DNA from: Gammaproteobacteria bacterium
GTDB taxonomy: Bacteria > Pseudomonadota > Gammaproteobacteria > SZUA-140
Assembly (NCBI GenBank): GCA_016218365.1
Contig: JACREF010000017.1
Span: forward strand, 1 to 64,000
Direction: 5' to 3'
DNA: 64,000 nucleotides
This document shows positions 44,501 to 53,525 of the stretch, piece after piece. Under the pieces are notes generated by a model. The model saw only the letters and a list, made by a program, of their open reading frames with translations, searched no databases and had not been told where the DNA came from. The position numbers were made by a program, and so were the translations under genes. Numbering within the stretch: the first letter of the stretch is position 1; the number at the start of each line of letters is the position of its first letter.

Positions 44501-46573
44501 CTAGATATCATTTACATCAGTATAAAGTGGCAGGCTGATCCGAAACAGCGTGCCAACTCCGACACGACTTGTTACTTCCACGTCGCCGCCCAGACTGCGA
44601 ACGTACTCCCGGCACTCATAGGCCCCGATCCCCATGCCGGCCAAACCTTTGGTGCTTTCAAACGGGATGAACAGCCTGTCGCGGATGAACTCATCACTCA
44701 TGCCGCATCCATTATCCTCGATCTCGATGACAGCGGTATCCGTGCTTGTGGATAATCGGGTCTCGACCTTGCCATCGCCCGGTGTCGCATCCTGCGCATT
44801 CTGGATCACATGGCCGATCACCGTGGCTAGACGCTCCCGGTCAGCCAGCACGCGCAATCCACGCTGCTCACCCTGCAACACCGGTACAGGGACCGTAACG
44901 GATCTTGCCCGTAGGATGCCCTGTAACAGCTCAGATAGATCTGCCTGCCGCCAGCCATTTGGATCGTCACCCGCCTTCCGCTCCTTCAGACGCAGTAACA
45001 AACTTTGCATCTTGTCAGCGGAATGGCGCACCGTACCAATCATGTCATCGATGAATTCTGCATTATTACGATGCTTCTCGGCATTCCTGACCACCAGGGA
45101 AAGCTGCGCCACCACATTTTTCAGATCATGCACCAGATATGTAGACAATTTATTGAACGCGGCGAACTGCCTGGACTGCATCAGCTCCAGCATCGCCAGA
45201 TGGTTTTCCAGATAGGCGGCGCCCTGGATCGCAACCGTTTTCAACAGATCCCTGGTCTCCCAGTCAATTTTGGAATCTTTTACTATTCGCGGCTGGAATA
45301 GCATCACAATCCCGACCATCTTATCACCACTCATCAATGGCACTGCCAACCAGGCGCGCTGGTCCTGCAGCAACCATGCGGGCACCTCCAGCCCAGCATA
45401 GCTATTCCGGTCACGCCGGTATTCATTGAGGTCGATTATCCATTCCCGCTGATGCAGGAATGTCACCAGAGAGTCTGCTCGGGCGATAGTCCTTGCTGCC
45501 ACTAGCTGCCTGGACTCGGCCAGCTCAAAGCCATCATCATGTGACCGGGTAAACAACACACCACCGGCGCTGTCGACGATACCAGACAACGCCTTGATCA
45601 CCCGCTCGCAGACACCAATATCCTTCTCATTGCTGGACAAGGTCTTGATCACCCCCAGCCACTCATCCCGATAATCATATTTGTAATTAAAGAAATGTTT
45701 GCTGATCATGACCTTCATATAGGAGCGGACATGACCTGATGATACGATAACCAGTAATAGCAGGATTGCGGCGGCAAAAAACGCGGTCTGGATCACCCCG
45801 CCCCAATGCCCGCCATAGACCTTTACATAATAGCCACCGAGCGCCATGACCAACAGGTACAGGCCCGCCCCTAATAAGGTTGCTGAATGGAGGACAATCT
45901 TGCGCGAAATAAAAACATCAACGGACCAGGAGGCATTACGGCCAGCGGCGATGGTGATCAATGGCATCATCATCGCCGCCACCAGGCCATCTGCCTGCCA
46001 TAACACATCACTGATGCGCCCCCATAACAGCGCATCCGCATATAGATAAAAGTCATAAGCAAACAGCCCGCCGACCCCGAGGCACAGATACTTGACTGCC
46101 CACTTCTTATCACCCCTGATGTTGCCATAGACGGTCTCGACCAGGATCAGCCCCCCCAGTGCGAGCAACACCAGCAGGACGATGCGAATGTCACGATCCA
46201 TGAACAAAGGCAGCGCATGTCCCGTCGCAGAAGGCCACAGCAGCAGCAAAGCAAATGCACTCGAAATAAATGCTGCGCCCCAGGGCAGGGCGAGCTTCAA
46301 TCGCGGCGATTCACGCGTGATGCTCAATATCCATAATAGAAACGCACACCAGGCCATGTTGCGCACAACCTCGGCGATCAGCAATATGCCCGCCACCTGG
46401 AACTGAAAAAGAAAATTCAGGACGCCGGTCAACGCCCACCCTGCAGTCACAATTGATGCAACGATGATATAGATACCCTGGCGCTGACCGCGCCAGCCAC
46501 GTATCAACAGCAGTGACAGGATGACAAAGGATGCCAATGCCAGCGCATAACTGACGACGCCGACACCGTTCAT
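44501..46573 (-). CDS. prsK: PrsK, membrane histidine kinase of the PEP-CTERM system
   Basis: Sensor kinase of 690 residues, the cognate partner of PrsR. About nine hydrophobic helices span residues 1-280, then a GAF-like domain at about 310-455, a phospho-acceptor His482 in LSTYLVHDLKNVVAQ, and an HATPase domain with NAQDATPGDG, EIEDNGCGMS and GMGIGAYECREYVRSLGG. The signal is unknown. Sensing of membrane or envelope state through the helical region is inferred. It is the first gene of the prsK-prsR-xrtA-prsT operon. The gap to the sugar transferase upstream is 92 bases and I see no clear promoter in it. Confidence 0.95.
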   Translation of the reverse strand: MNGVGVVSYALALASFVILSLLLIRGWRGQRQGIYIIVASIVTAGWALTGVLNFLFQFQVAGILLIAEVVRNMAWCAFLLWILSITRESPRLKLALPWGAAFISSAFALLLLWPSATGHALPLFMDRDIRIVLLVLLALGGLILVETVYGNIRGDKKWAVKYLCLGVGGLFAYDFYLYADALLWGRISDVLWQADGLVAAMMMPLITIAAGRNASWSVDVFISRKIVLHSATLLGAGLYLLVMALGGYYVKVYGGHWGGVIQTAFFAAAILLLLVIVSSGHVRSYMKVMISKHFFNYKYDYRDEWLGVIKTLSSNEKDIGVCERVIKALSGIVDSAGGVLFTRSHDDGFELAESRQLVAARTIARADSLVTFLHQREWIIDLNEYRRDRNSYAGLEVPAWLLQDQRAWLAVPLMSGDKMVGIVMLFQPRIVKDSKIDWETRDLLKTVAIQGAAYLENHLAMLELMQSRQFAAFNKLSTYLVHDLKNVVAQLSLVVRNAEKHRNNAEFIDDMIGTVRHSADKMQSLLLRLKERKAGDDPNGWRQADLSELLQGILRARSVTVPVPVLQGEQRGLRVLADRERLATVIGHVIQNAQDATPGDGKVETRLSTSTDTAVIEIEDNGCGMSDEFIRDRLFIPFESTKGLAGMGIGAYECREYVRSLGGDVEVTSRVGVGTLFRISLPLYTDVNDI

Positions 46574-46665
46574 TAATGACTCGTTTTGGATCTAACAGGC
46601 TGCCGCAAAGCAGTCTCACTACGGCGCGACAGGGCGCTGCTGCTTTTCAAGCCAATGCCTCGCGC

Positions 46666-48063
46666 TCAACGCGCACCCTTACCCCACAGCACAACCTGCA
46701 AGGTCTGGATGGCTATCATTATATCGAGGGCAAAGCTGTAGTTTTTCATGTAATAGAGGTCGTATTGCAGTTTCTCCAGCGCATCTTTTTCGGTTGCACC
46801 ATATGGGTAACACACCTGGGCCCACCCCGTGATCCCTGGCTTTACACGATGGCGTTCATTATAGAACGGAATATTTTCAGACAGCTTGCTGACAAACTCC
46901 GGGCGCTCAGGGCGAGGGCCGACAAAGCTCATCTCGCCCTTCAAAACATTGAATAGTTGCGGCAACTCATCCAGCCGGGCCTTGCGAATCAGGGCACCAA
47001 TATGGGTAACTCGCGCATCATTGCGTCGCGCCCATACCGGGCCGCCTTCCTCTGCATTTAGAATCATGCTGCGAAATTTGTATAACTTGAACAAACGACC
47101 ACCCGCACCGACACGATACTGGAAATACAAGACCGGCCCTCTGAAACCTCCTTCAATCAGGATCGCAATGGCTGCCAATAACATTAATGGCCACGACAGC
47201 ATAATAATAAAGGTGCTAAAGGAAATATCAAATAACCGCTTGGTTAAAGACCGCGCACCATTGACGGCAATGCCTTCTGCAAATACCAACCAGCTAGGAT
47301 GTAAAAGCGGGATCATGATCTTACAGGCATGTCGCTCAAAGAACGTCAGCAAGTCAATGACATTGATGCCATTCATACGGCAATCGAGCAATTCATCGAG
47401 CGGAAAATCAATGCCGCAGTCATCGGCTGCCACCACGATCTCCTCGATTTGATACTTGTTGACAAGATCCAGTAAGGTGCCAAATTTTCGCAAGCACTTC
47501 CCCGCCGGCACCACCGCCTCACCCGAAGCCGCTGGAACATAACCAATAATATTAAATGAACGCCTATCTACTTTACGCCGCAAGTTCTCATCTATCTTTG
47601 CTGCTGCCGGTCCTGCCCCGACGACGAGCATGCGGCGCCCTATCAGGCCATATTTGATATTCACCCGCTCGAATATCAAGCGCAAAATCAGCACGCCGAT
47701 TAAAGCCACGATAAACTGGGTGAGGATTACCTCTGCCTTGATTGCAGTTAAATCTGATAAGTAGTAAACAACCAAGGCGAGAAATACAAATCCAAATATG
47801 AAGCTCAAGATTACACGCAGCATGGAATTAAGGAATAAGATGCGGCTCTGACGTTCATATAGACCCATCGCCGTCATTGCCAGCCCCATGATCATGACGA
47901 AGGCCAGCATGCCAGGCATGCTATTGGCAGAAAATATTGAGATGCCGTCTACAGGAGGGCCCCAGAGCCGGGCGACATAAAATGCCAACACAAATACCAA
48001 GGCTTCCAGCGTGCCTAATGCAAATAATGGCTTAGGAATGTAATGCCTGAATATCCTTATCAT
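46666..48063 (-). CDS. Initiating sugar-phosphate transferase of the XrtA locus (TIGR03013 type)
   Basis: Polyprenyl-phosphate sugar transferase, 465 residues, which starts the exopolysaccharide repeat by moving a sugar-1-phosphate from a nucleotide sugar to undecaprenyl phosphate. It has N-terminal helices, a CoA-binding-like Rossmann domain (RRMLVVGAGPAAAKI), a re-entrant helix with IIMLSWPLMLLAAIAI, and the catalytic domain with YRVGAGGRLFKLYKFRSM, KARLDELPQLFNVLKGEMSFVGPRPERPEF and RHRVKPGITGWAQV. ATG 48063, with GGAGGGG at ideal spacing, is preferred to the ATG at 48075, which precedes that site. It lies upstream of prsK on the same strand. Product sugar unknown. Confidence 0.94.
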   Translation of the reverse strand: MIRIFRHYIPKPLFALGTLEALVFVLAFYVARLWGPPVDGISIFSANSMPGMLAFVMIMGLAMTAMGLYERQSRILFLNSMLRVILSFIFGFVFLALVVYYLSDLTAIKAEVILTQFIVALIGVLILRLIFERVNIKYGLIGRRMLVVGAGPAAAKIDENLRRKVDRRSFNIIGYVPAASGEAVVPAGKCLRKFGTLLDLVNKYQIEEIVVAADDCGIDFPLDELLDCRMNGINVIDLLTFFERHACKIMIPLLHPSWLVFAEGIAVNGARSLTKRLFDISFSTFIIMLSWPLMLLAAIAILIEGGFRGPVLYFQYRVGAGGRLFKLYKFRSMILNAEEGGPVWARRNDARVTHIGALIRKARLDELPQLFNVLKGEMSFVGPRPERPEFVSKLSENIPFYNERHRVKPGITGWAQVCYPYGATEKDALEKLQYDLYYMKNYSFALDIMIAIQTLQVVLWGKGAR

Positions 48064-48128
48064 ATACCCCTCCATAAGTACAATCCAGCCGCGCGAGGCT
48101 CCTGCGCAGGCACTAAAAAATACGGCTT

Positions 48129-48144
48129 GGCAATTGCCCTCCCC
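48129..48144 (-). promoter_or_regulatory. Possible sigma-54 promoter of the sugar transferase
   Basis: On the minus strand GGGGAGGGCAATTGCC has GG and GC 10 bases apart and the TTGC half, 66 bases before the ATG. The -24 half is poor and no PrsR-type box is found upstream. Listed only because it fits the pattern of the PEP-CTERM genes. Confidence 0.25.
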
Positions 48145-48455
48145 GAAACATCTCCATGCCTTTTATAGTCAAGCGTAGTACCTTTCTATATCTGCCCCCT
48201 ATTCATCTGGGTAGGTGGAAATCGTGAAAATCGATCGAAATCAGAATTACCAGAGGTTGGCTACTTTACCAAAACTGCTCATTCATTGACATAATTCAAA
48301 AGAATTATTTATAGAGATATCGATATAAAGTTAACCAACGTGCTATTTTGTTTTTGAAGCGAGACTATGCATTAAAATATGCGAGCAACCAATTGTATAT
48401 CTGAAATAATAATCCTACTGCATAGGCATGTGCGTTTACATCACGTCCAAACCAA

Positions 48456-48615
48456 TTAAGGAAACTCTGATTAATTCAAAAATTACCACGACCGTCATTC
48501 CCGCGAAAGCGGGAATCCAGGTATTACAGGCCTTTATGGATGCCCGCTGCAGCCTGGCCTCGACCCGATCGGGGGCGGGCATGACGACAATATGAATTAA
48601 TCAGAGCCTCCTTAA
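48456..48615 (+). mobile_element. MITE-like element, copy 1 (160 bp)
   Basis: A 160-base non-coding element bounded by TTAA at both ends with imperfect terminal inverted repeats (TTAAGGAAACTCTGATTAAT at the left; the right end reads TTAAGGAGGCTCTGATTAAT on the other strand). Inside is the hairpin ATTCCCGCGAAAGCGGGAAT and a second arm GCGGGCATGACGAC that can pair back to the first. A 92% identical copy of exactly the same length and orientation lies at 59884-60043. No ORF. It occupies the 651-base gap between the sugar transferase and the wzx gene, the rest of which is AT-rich and featureless. Confidence 0.85.
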
Positions 48616-48714
48616 AAGAACTGGCACCAATTATAAGACTGGTGCTGGGGCAAGCCTGTAATACCATATTATTATTCTCAGTATACAAGTCTCACGACGC
48701 CAATCACCTGCAAC

Positions 48715-50208
48715 TTATCGGCCTATGATTGACATGACTAGGCGCTTGGATTCCCGGCTCAATGTGAACATAAAGACTAACAGTATATAAAGAAGCGCCG
48801 TCACGGCTGATAAGGCTATAAGGTTGGCATATGTATCAGCCTGATCAGCAATCTTCAAAAGATACAGAGTGATGAAGAATACAATTGCCATCGTAAATCT
48901 CCTTGCCAGTACTCTGTAATATTCAGAAAGGCTGATCTCAAGCTGCGCACACACTACACGTGGCTGAATAAATATTTTTGTAATGACAACAGAAGCAAGA
49001 GTACCGACCGCAACACCGATCAACCCAAACTGAATGGCAAGCACAATACTGGATGCAAGCTTTATCATGGCCTCAGCCACCATGATGCCCGCATAGTATT
49101 TGTGTTTAGCCATCGCCACCAGCAGCGGGGCCGTCGTTCGCTGACTGCTTGCCAGACAGGCCGCCACAGCAAGGATGGCCAGTGGCAGGTATGCATCCAG
49201 ATAGGCCGGACCCATCCAAAGCGTGATGAATTTATCCCCGAATAATATCAGACCACCCGCCATCAACAAGGATGCATAGGTTGCCAGCTCCGTGACAACA
49301 AGAAACTTTTCTGCCAGACTTTTCATATCATTTTTTTGATGATACTCATTAAATGATGGCGCAACCACACTGAAGATGTTGAACATAAAGCTCTCAAAAT
49401 AGAAGATCAGTGTGCCTGCGACGGTGAAGTGTGAAATGGCTGACAATGCAATCACACCGGCGATGATATATGAATCGGCCGATTCTTTAATATTGATCGC
49501 CAGAGATGATATGAAGCCATATTTTCCGAAATGGAAATATTCCTTTGCCAAAGAGGGACGAAAGCTCTTCACACTTATACTCAAGCCAGGGTGTATTCTG
49601 TAGGCGATAACTGCACCAACAATCAAAAACGGCAATTCGACCAACGCAACACCCAACGCCAGTGCTGTCAAGCCATGACCTTCTGACACAATTATTACAA
49701 TAACAGCAGACCTGGCAATGACAGTTGATATACCCAATAAACTTGTTAGATCAAATCTGTTTTTTGCATTGATAAAAGACTGAAAGCAAAACAGAGGAAA
49801 GGTCAGGGCTGTCCTGACCCCCAAAATGAGAATCAGAACCTGAAATGTCTGTGCAAGTGATTTATTGGCTATGAAATGAGGGCCGATAAATATTGCCATC
49901 ATTGTAACCAAAAGCGACAGGGCTCCGATGGCCGAGAAAATTACCACCGAGGTAGATAACGATGAATTTACGGCTTGCGGGTCATCGATATGTAAAGATC
50001 TGGCAAAAAATCTATTAATCGCCTGCCCAATACCTATATCCAGTAAGGCATAGGAGCCAAGAATCGTACCAATGATCGCCCAAAGGCTATATTGCTCATC
50101 ACCAAGGGAGTGGATCAGGAACGGCATCATAAAGAAACCGATCCCAATCGTGACCAAGATGGATAAGGTGCGCATCACAGCGCCTTTGGCCAATAATTTT
50201 ACTCTCAT
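48715..50208 (-). CDS. Wzx-type polysaccharide flippase
   Basis: Polytopic membrane protein of 497 residues with about 14 hydrophobic helices of the MOP/PST superfamily (Wzx-like). It starts MRVKLLAKGAVMRTLSILVTIGIGFFMMPFLIHSLGDEQYSLW, the usual opening of polysaccharide flippases, and has GSYALLDIGIGQAINRFFAR and YTLWM-like segments in the middle. It would flip the lipid-linked repeat unit to the periplasm. It belongs to the AT-rich block downstream of the MITE element. A weak ribosome site precedes ATG 50208, and a second ATG at 50175 is possible. Confidence 0.88.
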   Translation of the reverse strand: MRVKLLAKGAVMRTLSILVTIGIGFFMMPFLIHSLGDEQYSLWAIIGTILGSYALLDIGIGQAINRFFARSLHIDDPQAVNSSLSTSVVIFSAIGALSLLVTMMAIFIGPHFIANKSLAQTFQVLILILGVRTALTFPLFCFQSFINAKNRFDLTSLLGISTVIARSAVIVIIVSEGHGLTALALGVALVELPFLIVGAVIAYRIHPGLSISVKSFRPSLAKEYFHFGKYGFISSLAINIKESADSYIIAGVIALSAISHFTVAGTLIFYFESFMFNIFSVVAPSFNEYHQKNDMKSLAEKFLVVTELATYASLLMAGGLILFGDKFITLWMGPAYLDAYLPLAILAVAACLASSQRTTAPLLVAMAKHKYYAGIMVAEAMIKLASSIVLAIQFGLIGVAVGTLASVVITKIFIQPRVVCAQLEISLSEYYRVLARRFTMAIVFFITLYLLKIADQADTYANLIALSAVTALLYILLVFMFTLSRESKRLVMSIIGR

Positions 50209-50281
50209 CAGGGGTGTGCTGCGCCTTTGGCTTTAGATAAATTGAGATATTCATTGATCGCATAGCTTTCAACTTATCAGG

Positions 50282-50303
50282 ATTTTTCAGTCTCCTGAAA
50301 AAT
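50282..50303. repeat. Perfect inverted repeat between wzx and wzy
   Basis: ATTTTTCAG and CTGAAAAAT, a perfect 9-bp dyad around TCTC. The polarity (T-run before, A-run after the centre) does not suit a terminator, so a protein-binding dyad is possible. Confidence 0.4.
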
Positions 50304-50333
50304 TAGCAATGAAATTAAGTTAATCATTGCCAT

Positions 50334-51584
50334 CTATGCAACTTCAGCCACCACATTATCTTTAGTAGCCACATTGTTTAGTGCAACAACAAATGAAATG
50401 TAAATCCAGAAAAATGGATAATACAAAACCGTTACAAAAAAACCACTTGTTAACATGCCAACCAAGGCAATATCAAAGCCATGCGACATCCAGTAAATAA
50501 AATTATTACTATTTAATATTGATATTTTCCTGGTTCTCATGTTGATAATTAATGAATAGATTATCATCAGAACGAAGCCAAACAAGCCCGCCAAGCCAAG
50601 CTCGGACGCGGCTTGAATGAAAACATTATGTGGCAGCTGCACCCTTCCACCTATTGCATAATATTTTTCGTAATAGAGCATCCAATTATTATAACCTATG
50701 CCAAAAACTGGATTATCTTTTAACATATCAATTCCAGCCTTCCAGTATGTCAATCTGGACACAGAAGATTTATCCTCCCCCATTTCGATGAATCGCTGTA
50801 TAAACTCAGCTGGCATAAAATATATGCTGACAATACTGATCAGTGATATCGCCAGAACAACCTTAATGGATAATTTTGATTTTAATATCGCATATATCCC
50901 CATAGCGGCCAGCCCAAGCACTGCCCCCCTTGAAGAACTAGCAACTATGGATCCAAGAGCTGTAATCAAAACTATAATTAATATTGCATATCTAAGATTG
51001 TTTATATTTTTTCTAATCGAGGCCATAAAACATATTAATAACGGTATAAATATACACATTTCAATCCCAAACTCACCGGAATTGTGAAACCAGCCAGGAG
51101 CCCCCGTAGCCCCCCAGGTTCTAAACGAAAAGCCATTGGTCGCCCAAGAAATAAAGCCATGCTGGGACATCTTAAAATTGAACAGAAAATAGAGAAGCAG
51201 AAAGATAAAAAATCGCTTCTCGTTATTTACTACTTTAATTATTAAGAAATATATCAAATACCATGAGAAAATAAGCTCAATATTATCGAGTGACATCGCA
51301 GTAGAATATGCGAACATACTCGACAGGAGTATCACGCCAATAAATATTGAAAATTGCAGATTTAACGGGTTTTTTGGCCGCGGATATTTATCGCTCAGGT
51401 ATACGCCCAGCATTAGCAGGATGAGAATAATCCGCGAATACGGCACCACATCAATTACGGGATATATTGATTGCGGCCTTACATACTCAAAGAATAGATA
51501 TAAGCAGATTAAAAGAAAGGGCCATGATTCATGTCTGAAATGGCCCCATATTTTATTCAACTTAATGCTATAGAAATCCTGCAC
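50334..51584 (-). CDS. Wzy/O-antigen-ligase-like membrane protein, XrtA-associated type
   Basis: A 416-residue polytopic membrane protein with about ten hydrophobic helices and the Wzy_C (O-antigen ligase) signature: SSSRGAVLGLAAMGIYA, GIGYNNWMLYYEKYYAIGGRVQLPHNVFIQAASELGLAGL with the loop histidine. It resembles the O-glycosylation-ligase-like group found with exosortase A (TIGR03097). It either polymerises the repeat unit or ligates glycan to protein. The start is GTG at 51584, whose first base is the last of a 10-base G run immediately after AGA, so the ribosome site itself is a homopolymer. Confidence 0.85.
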   Translation of the reverse strand: MQDFYSIKLNKIWGHFRHESWPFLLICLYLFFEYVRPQSIYPVIDVVPYSRIILILLMLGVYLSDKYPRPKNPLNLQFSIFIGVILLSSMFAYSTAMSLDNIELIFSWYLIYFLIIKVVNNEKRFFIFLLLYFLFNFKMSQHGFISWATNGFSFRTWGATGAPGWFHNSGEFGIEMCIFIPLLICFMASIRKNINNLRYAILIIVLITALGSIVASSSRGAVLGLAAMGIYAILKSKLSIKVVLAISLISIVSIYFMPAEFIQRFIEMGEDKSSVSRLTYWKAGIDMLKDNPVFGIGYNNWMLYYEKYYAIGGRVQLPHNVFIQAASELGLAGLFGFVLMIIYSLIINMRTRKISILNSNNFIYWMSHGFDIALVGMLTSGFFVTVLYYPFFWIYISFVVALNNVATKDNVVAEVA

Positions 51585-51664
51585 CCCCCCCCCTCTGTAC
51601 TCAGTTAATTCTCACCTATACATTCATGCTTTATTCCTAACTACTAAGTTGTTTAATCTGCAAA

Positions 51665-52744
51665 TCACTGCATCAATATGATCGGCGGCGATGGAATCAT
51701 GGGCCCTGCAACTGATCCAATATGATAATATCCATTAGAGTCTTTTGAAGAGGGCTTATCTGATGTGATAACTAAATCATCTACATACATCTTGACGTCT
51801 ACCGACGGATTTGTATATAAGACGCCAGAAATTGTCTTCGAAGTACCAGACCCCCCCCCTGCGATTACTTGACCAGCAAGATAATTAGGCGAAACTTTAA
51901 TTGTATGCCCATCTACAGTAATCTCATTGCCATTTACGCTTGCTACAGTTGTGCTTATACCATTACTACCTGTTACAACTTCACCAACCTGATAATTTGC
52001 AGCATCTAAAAACTGTAACACCTGTTTCCATGGGTCATGATTCCAATATGTAAACAAATAGAAGCTAGTAGCAACATCGTCCTGGCTAACAAGCGTCTGT
52101 GATGAAGTAATGGAACCAATCAATTTTCCATCTTTCCACATTCTTGTATGCGCCATACCACCCTTGTCTTCGGGCTGCGAGTCGAATTTAATATTATACT
52201 CATATGTTTCCCACACACCTTTTACTATCCTATCACTCTGCTCACCAAAGTACTTTGGAATTTGTACGCCTTCATAAATATACCAAAATGGCTGATAACT
52301 TGAGCTGCTTTCTGGAGTTATATACCAGTCATTATATCCAATATGAACACCAGTCGCAGTTTGCGTCTTAACCCGCATAAATTTTAATTTTGGATTTGCG
52401 TCATATGTTGAGCCGACTGGCCAATATGTTCTAACCCTTATCCAAACTTCATCACCTCTTTTAAGTGGCGATGGAAACTTAACTACTCCACCCCATTTTC
52501 CAAAACCTTCCTTCCCTCTGCTATTGTTTAACTCTACTGACTGGCCGCCCTCATATGACTGGGTATTTGAATATATCGTTCCGCTTGCATCTGACGAAAA
52601 TGTGGCGTATCCATTTCCAAAATTATCTGCCCTCAATGCTAGCGGTCCGTTATTAAAATTTAAGCTCATGGTAAAGGCATGGGCAGAGACAGATATAATA
52701 CTCGACATCACTATCAGTAATAATTGTTTTCGTTTTACGCGCAT
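51665..52744 (-). CDS. Secreted lyase-like beta-jelly-roll protein
   Basis: A 359-residue exported protein with signal peptide (QLLLIVMSSIISVSAHA). The body looks like the concanavalin-like jelly roll of heparinase-type polysaccharide lyases: RGDEVWIRVRTYWPVG, KFMRVKT, VKGVWETYEYNIKF, AHTRMWKDGKLIG, and YVDDLVIT at the C-terminal strand. Between LQFLDAA and the VDVKMYVDD strand there is an insertion of about 60 residues (VGEVVTGSNGISTTVASV and on) rich in Gly, Ser, Thr and Val. A G9 run in this insertion encodes GlyGlyGly. ATG 52744, with GGAGA in front, is preferred. No catalytic residues can be named, so lyase is a fold-level guess. Confidence 0.65.
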   Translation of the reverse strand: MRVKRKQLLLIVMSSIISVSAHAFTMSLNFNNGPLALRADNFGNGYATFSSDASGTIYSNTQSYEGGQSVELNNSRGKEGFGKWGGVVKFPSPLKRGDEVWIRVRTYWPVGSTYDANPKLKFMRVKTQTATGVHIGYNDWYITPESSSSYQPFWYIYEGVQIPKYFGEQSDRIVKGVWETYEYNIKFDSQPEDKGGMAHTRMWKDGKLIGSITSSQTLVSQDDVATSFYLFTYWNHDPWKQVLQFLDAANYQVGEVVTGSNGISTTVASVNGNEITVDGHTIKVSPNYLAGQVIAGGGSGTSKTISGVLYTNPSVDVKMYVDDLVITSDKPSSKDSNGYYHIGSVAGPMIPSPPIILMQ

Positions 52745-52777
52745 AACTTTCTCCATGACGTCATGGCTATAACTGTG

Positions 52778-53143
52778 TTATAGGTTAACTTGCAACTGAT
52801 TAGAGAACTGGCTTTCATTCCCGCCTTGATCAACAACAGTCATCGCAACATAATAGACACTCCCCCGAACTCCCACTAACATATACTGTGTTGCTGCAGG
52901 ATCAGTTATTGACACCGCATTCGAATAGGGCGCATCCGTCGTCCCATAATATAACTTATATCCAGAAATCTCACCGCTCTTAAACGCGCTCCCATCAATA
53001 CGATCCGTAGGTGCTTGCCAATTAATTTTTACACTTGCTAGATTCATGGCATTGGATGTGTTAGGTACGTGAGCATTCGCCCCACCACCACAACCAGTTA
53101 CTAATGCGGCTATAATGATCAAAATGAATGATATCTTTGTCAT
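52778..53143 (-). CDS. Fibronectin type III-like lipoprotein
   Basis: A 121-residue lipoprotein: signal KISFILIIIAALVTGC with the lipobox cysteine at residue 18, then one Fn3-like beta sandwich (VKINWQAPTDRIDGS, ISGYKLYYGTTDAPY, RGSVYYVAMTVVDQGGNESQFSN). The layout W-P-x-Y-x-Y-N-E-S-x-x-S fits an Fn3 domain. It is probably tethered at the outer membrane and binds glycan or protein partners. It lies 33 bases upstream of the lyase-like gene on the same strand, so the two should be co-transcribed. Confidence 0.85.
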   Translation of the reverse strand: MTKISFILIIIAALVTGCGGGANAHVPNTSNAMNLASVKINWQAPTDRIDGSAFKSGEISGYKLYYGTTDAPYSNAVSITDPAATQYMLVGVRGSVYYVAMTVVDQGGNESQFSNQLQVNL

Positions 53144-53319
53144 ATGTCTCTCAGAGAAGCCTTAGCTGAATAAGATAACGACATAAAGAGAAGCACTCTT
53201 TGATATATACGTCGCATCTTCTCCAATCAATTCATTCATTTGTATATATATTAACCATCACTAATTTAGTTTAGAATTGACGATCAAAATCTTCGCAAAG
53301 TTCCAGCATAAAGGAAGTA

Positions 53320-53427
53320 ATGAAACGATTACAGAAAGAATCACCCTATGTTGATTATTTATTACGCACATTTTTTATAGCTTCTAAGCACCGCAACAGC
53401 AATAAATGGATGGACAAGAAAGCATGA
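53320..53427 (+). CDS. Small ORF 1 (35 aa), possible leader peptide
   Basis: ATG with AAGGA four bases upstream opens a basic 35-residue ORF (MKRLQKESPYVDYLLRTFFI and on). Its stop overlaps the start of the next small ORF (ATGA). It resembles no family. Coupling and ribosome site are the only support. A remnant of a lost gene is equally possible. It and the next ORF occupy the 365-base gap before fkbM, which otherwise holds nothing I recognise. Confidence 0.3.
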   Translation: MKRLQKESPYVDYLLRTFFIASKHRNSNKWMDKKA

Positions 53428-53525
53428 TATTGAAAGATTCAGCCATTATAGACGATATGATTTTACTCAATCATCATTCTGAATTTCATTCAAACTTAGA
53501 AGCCATACATGAATCATTTATTTAA
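53424..53525 (+). CDS. Small ORF 2 (33 aa), overlaps fkbM start
   Basis: ATG overlaps the stop of small ORF 1, and the TAA lies 17 bases inside fkbM, which starts in another frame at 53509. This ordered ATGA chain suggests translational coupling into fkbM. No family resemblance, low confidence as a functional peptide. Confidence 0.25.
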   Translation: MILKDSAIIDDMILLNHHSEFHSNLEAIHESFI

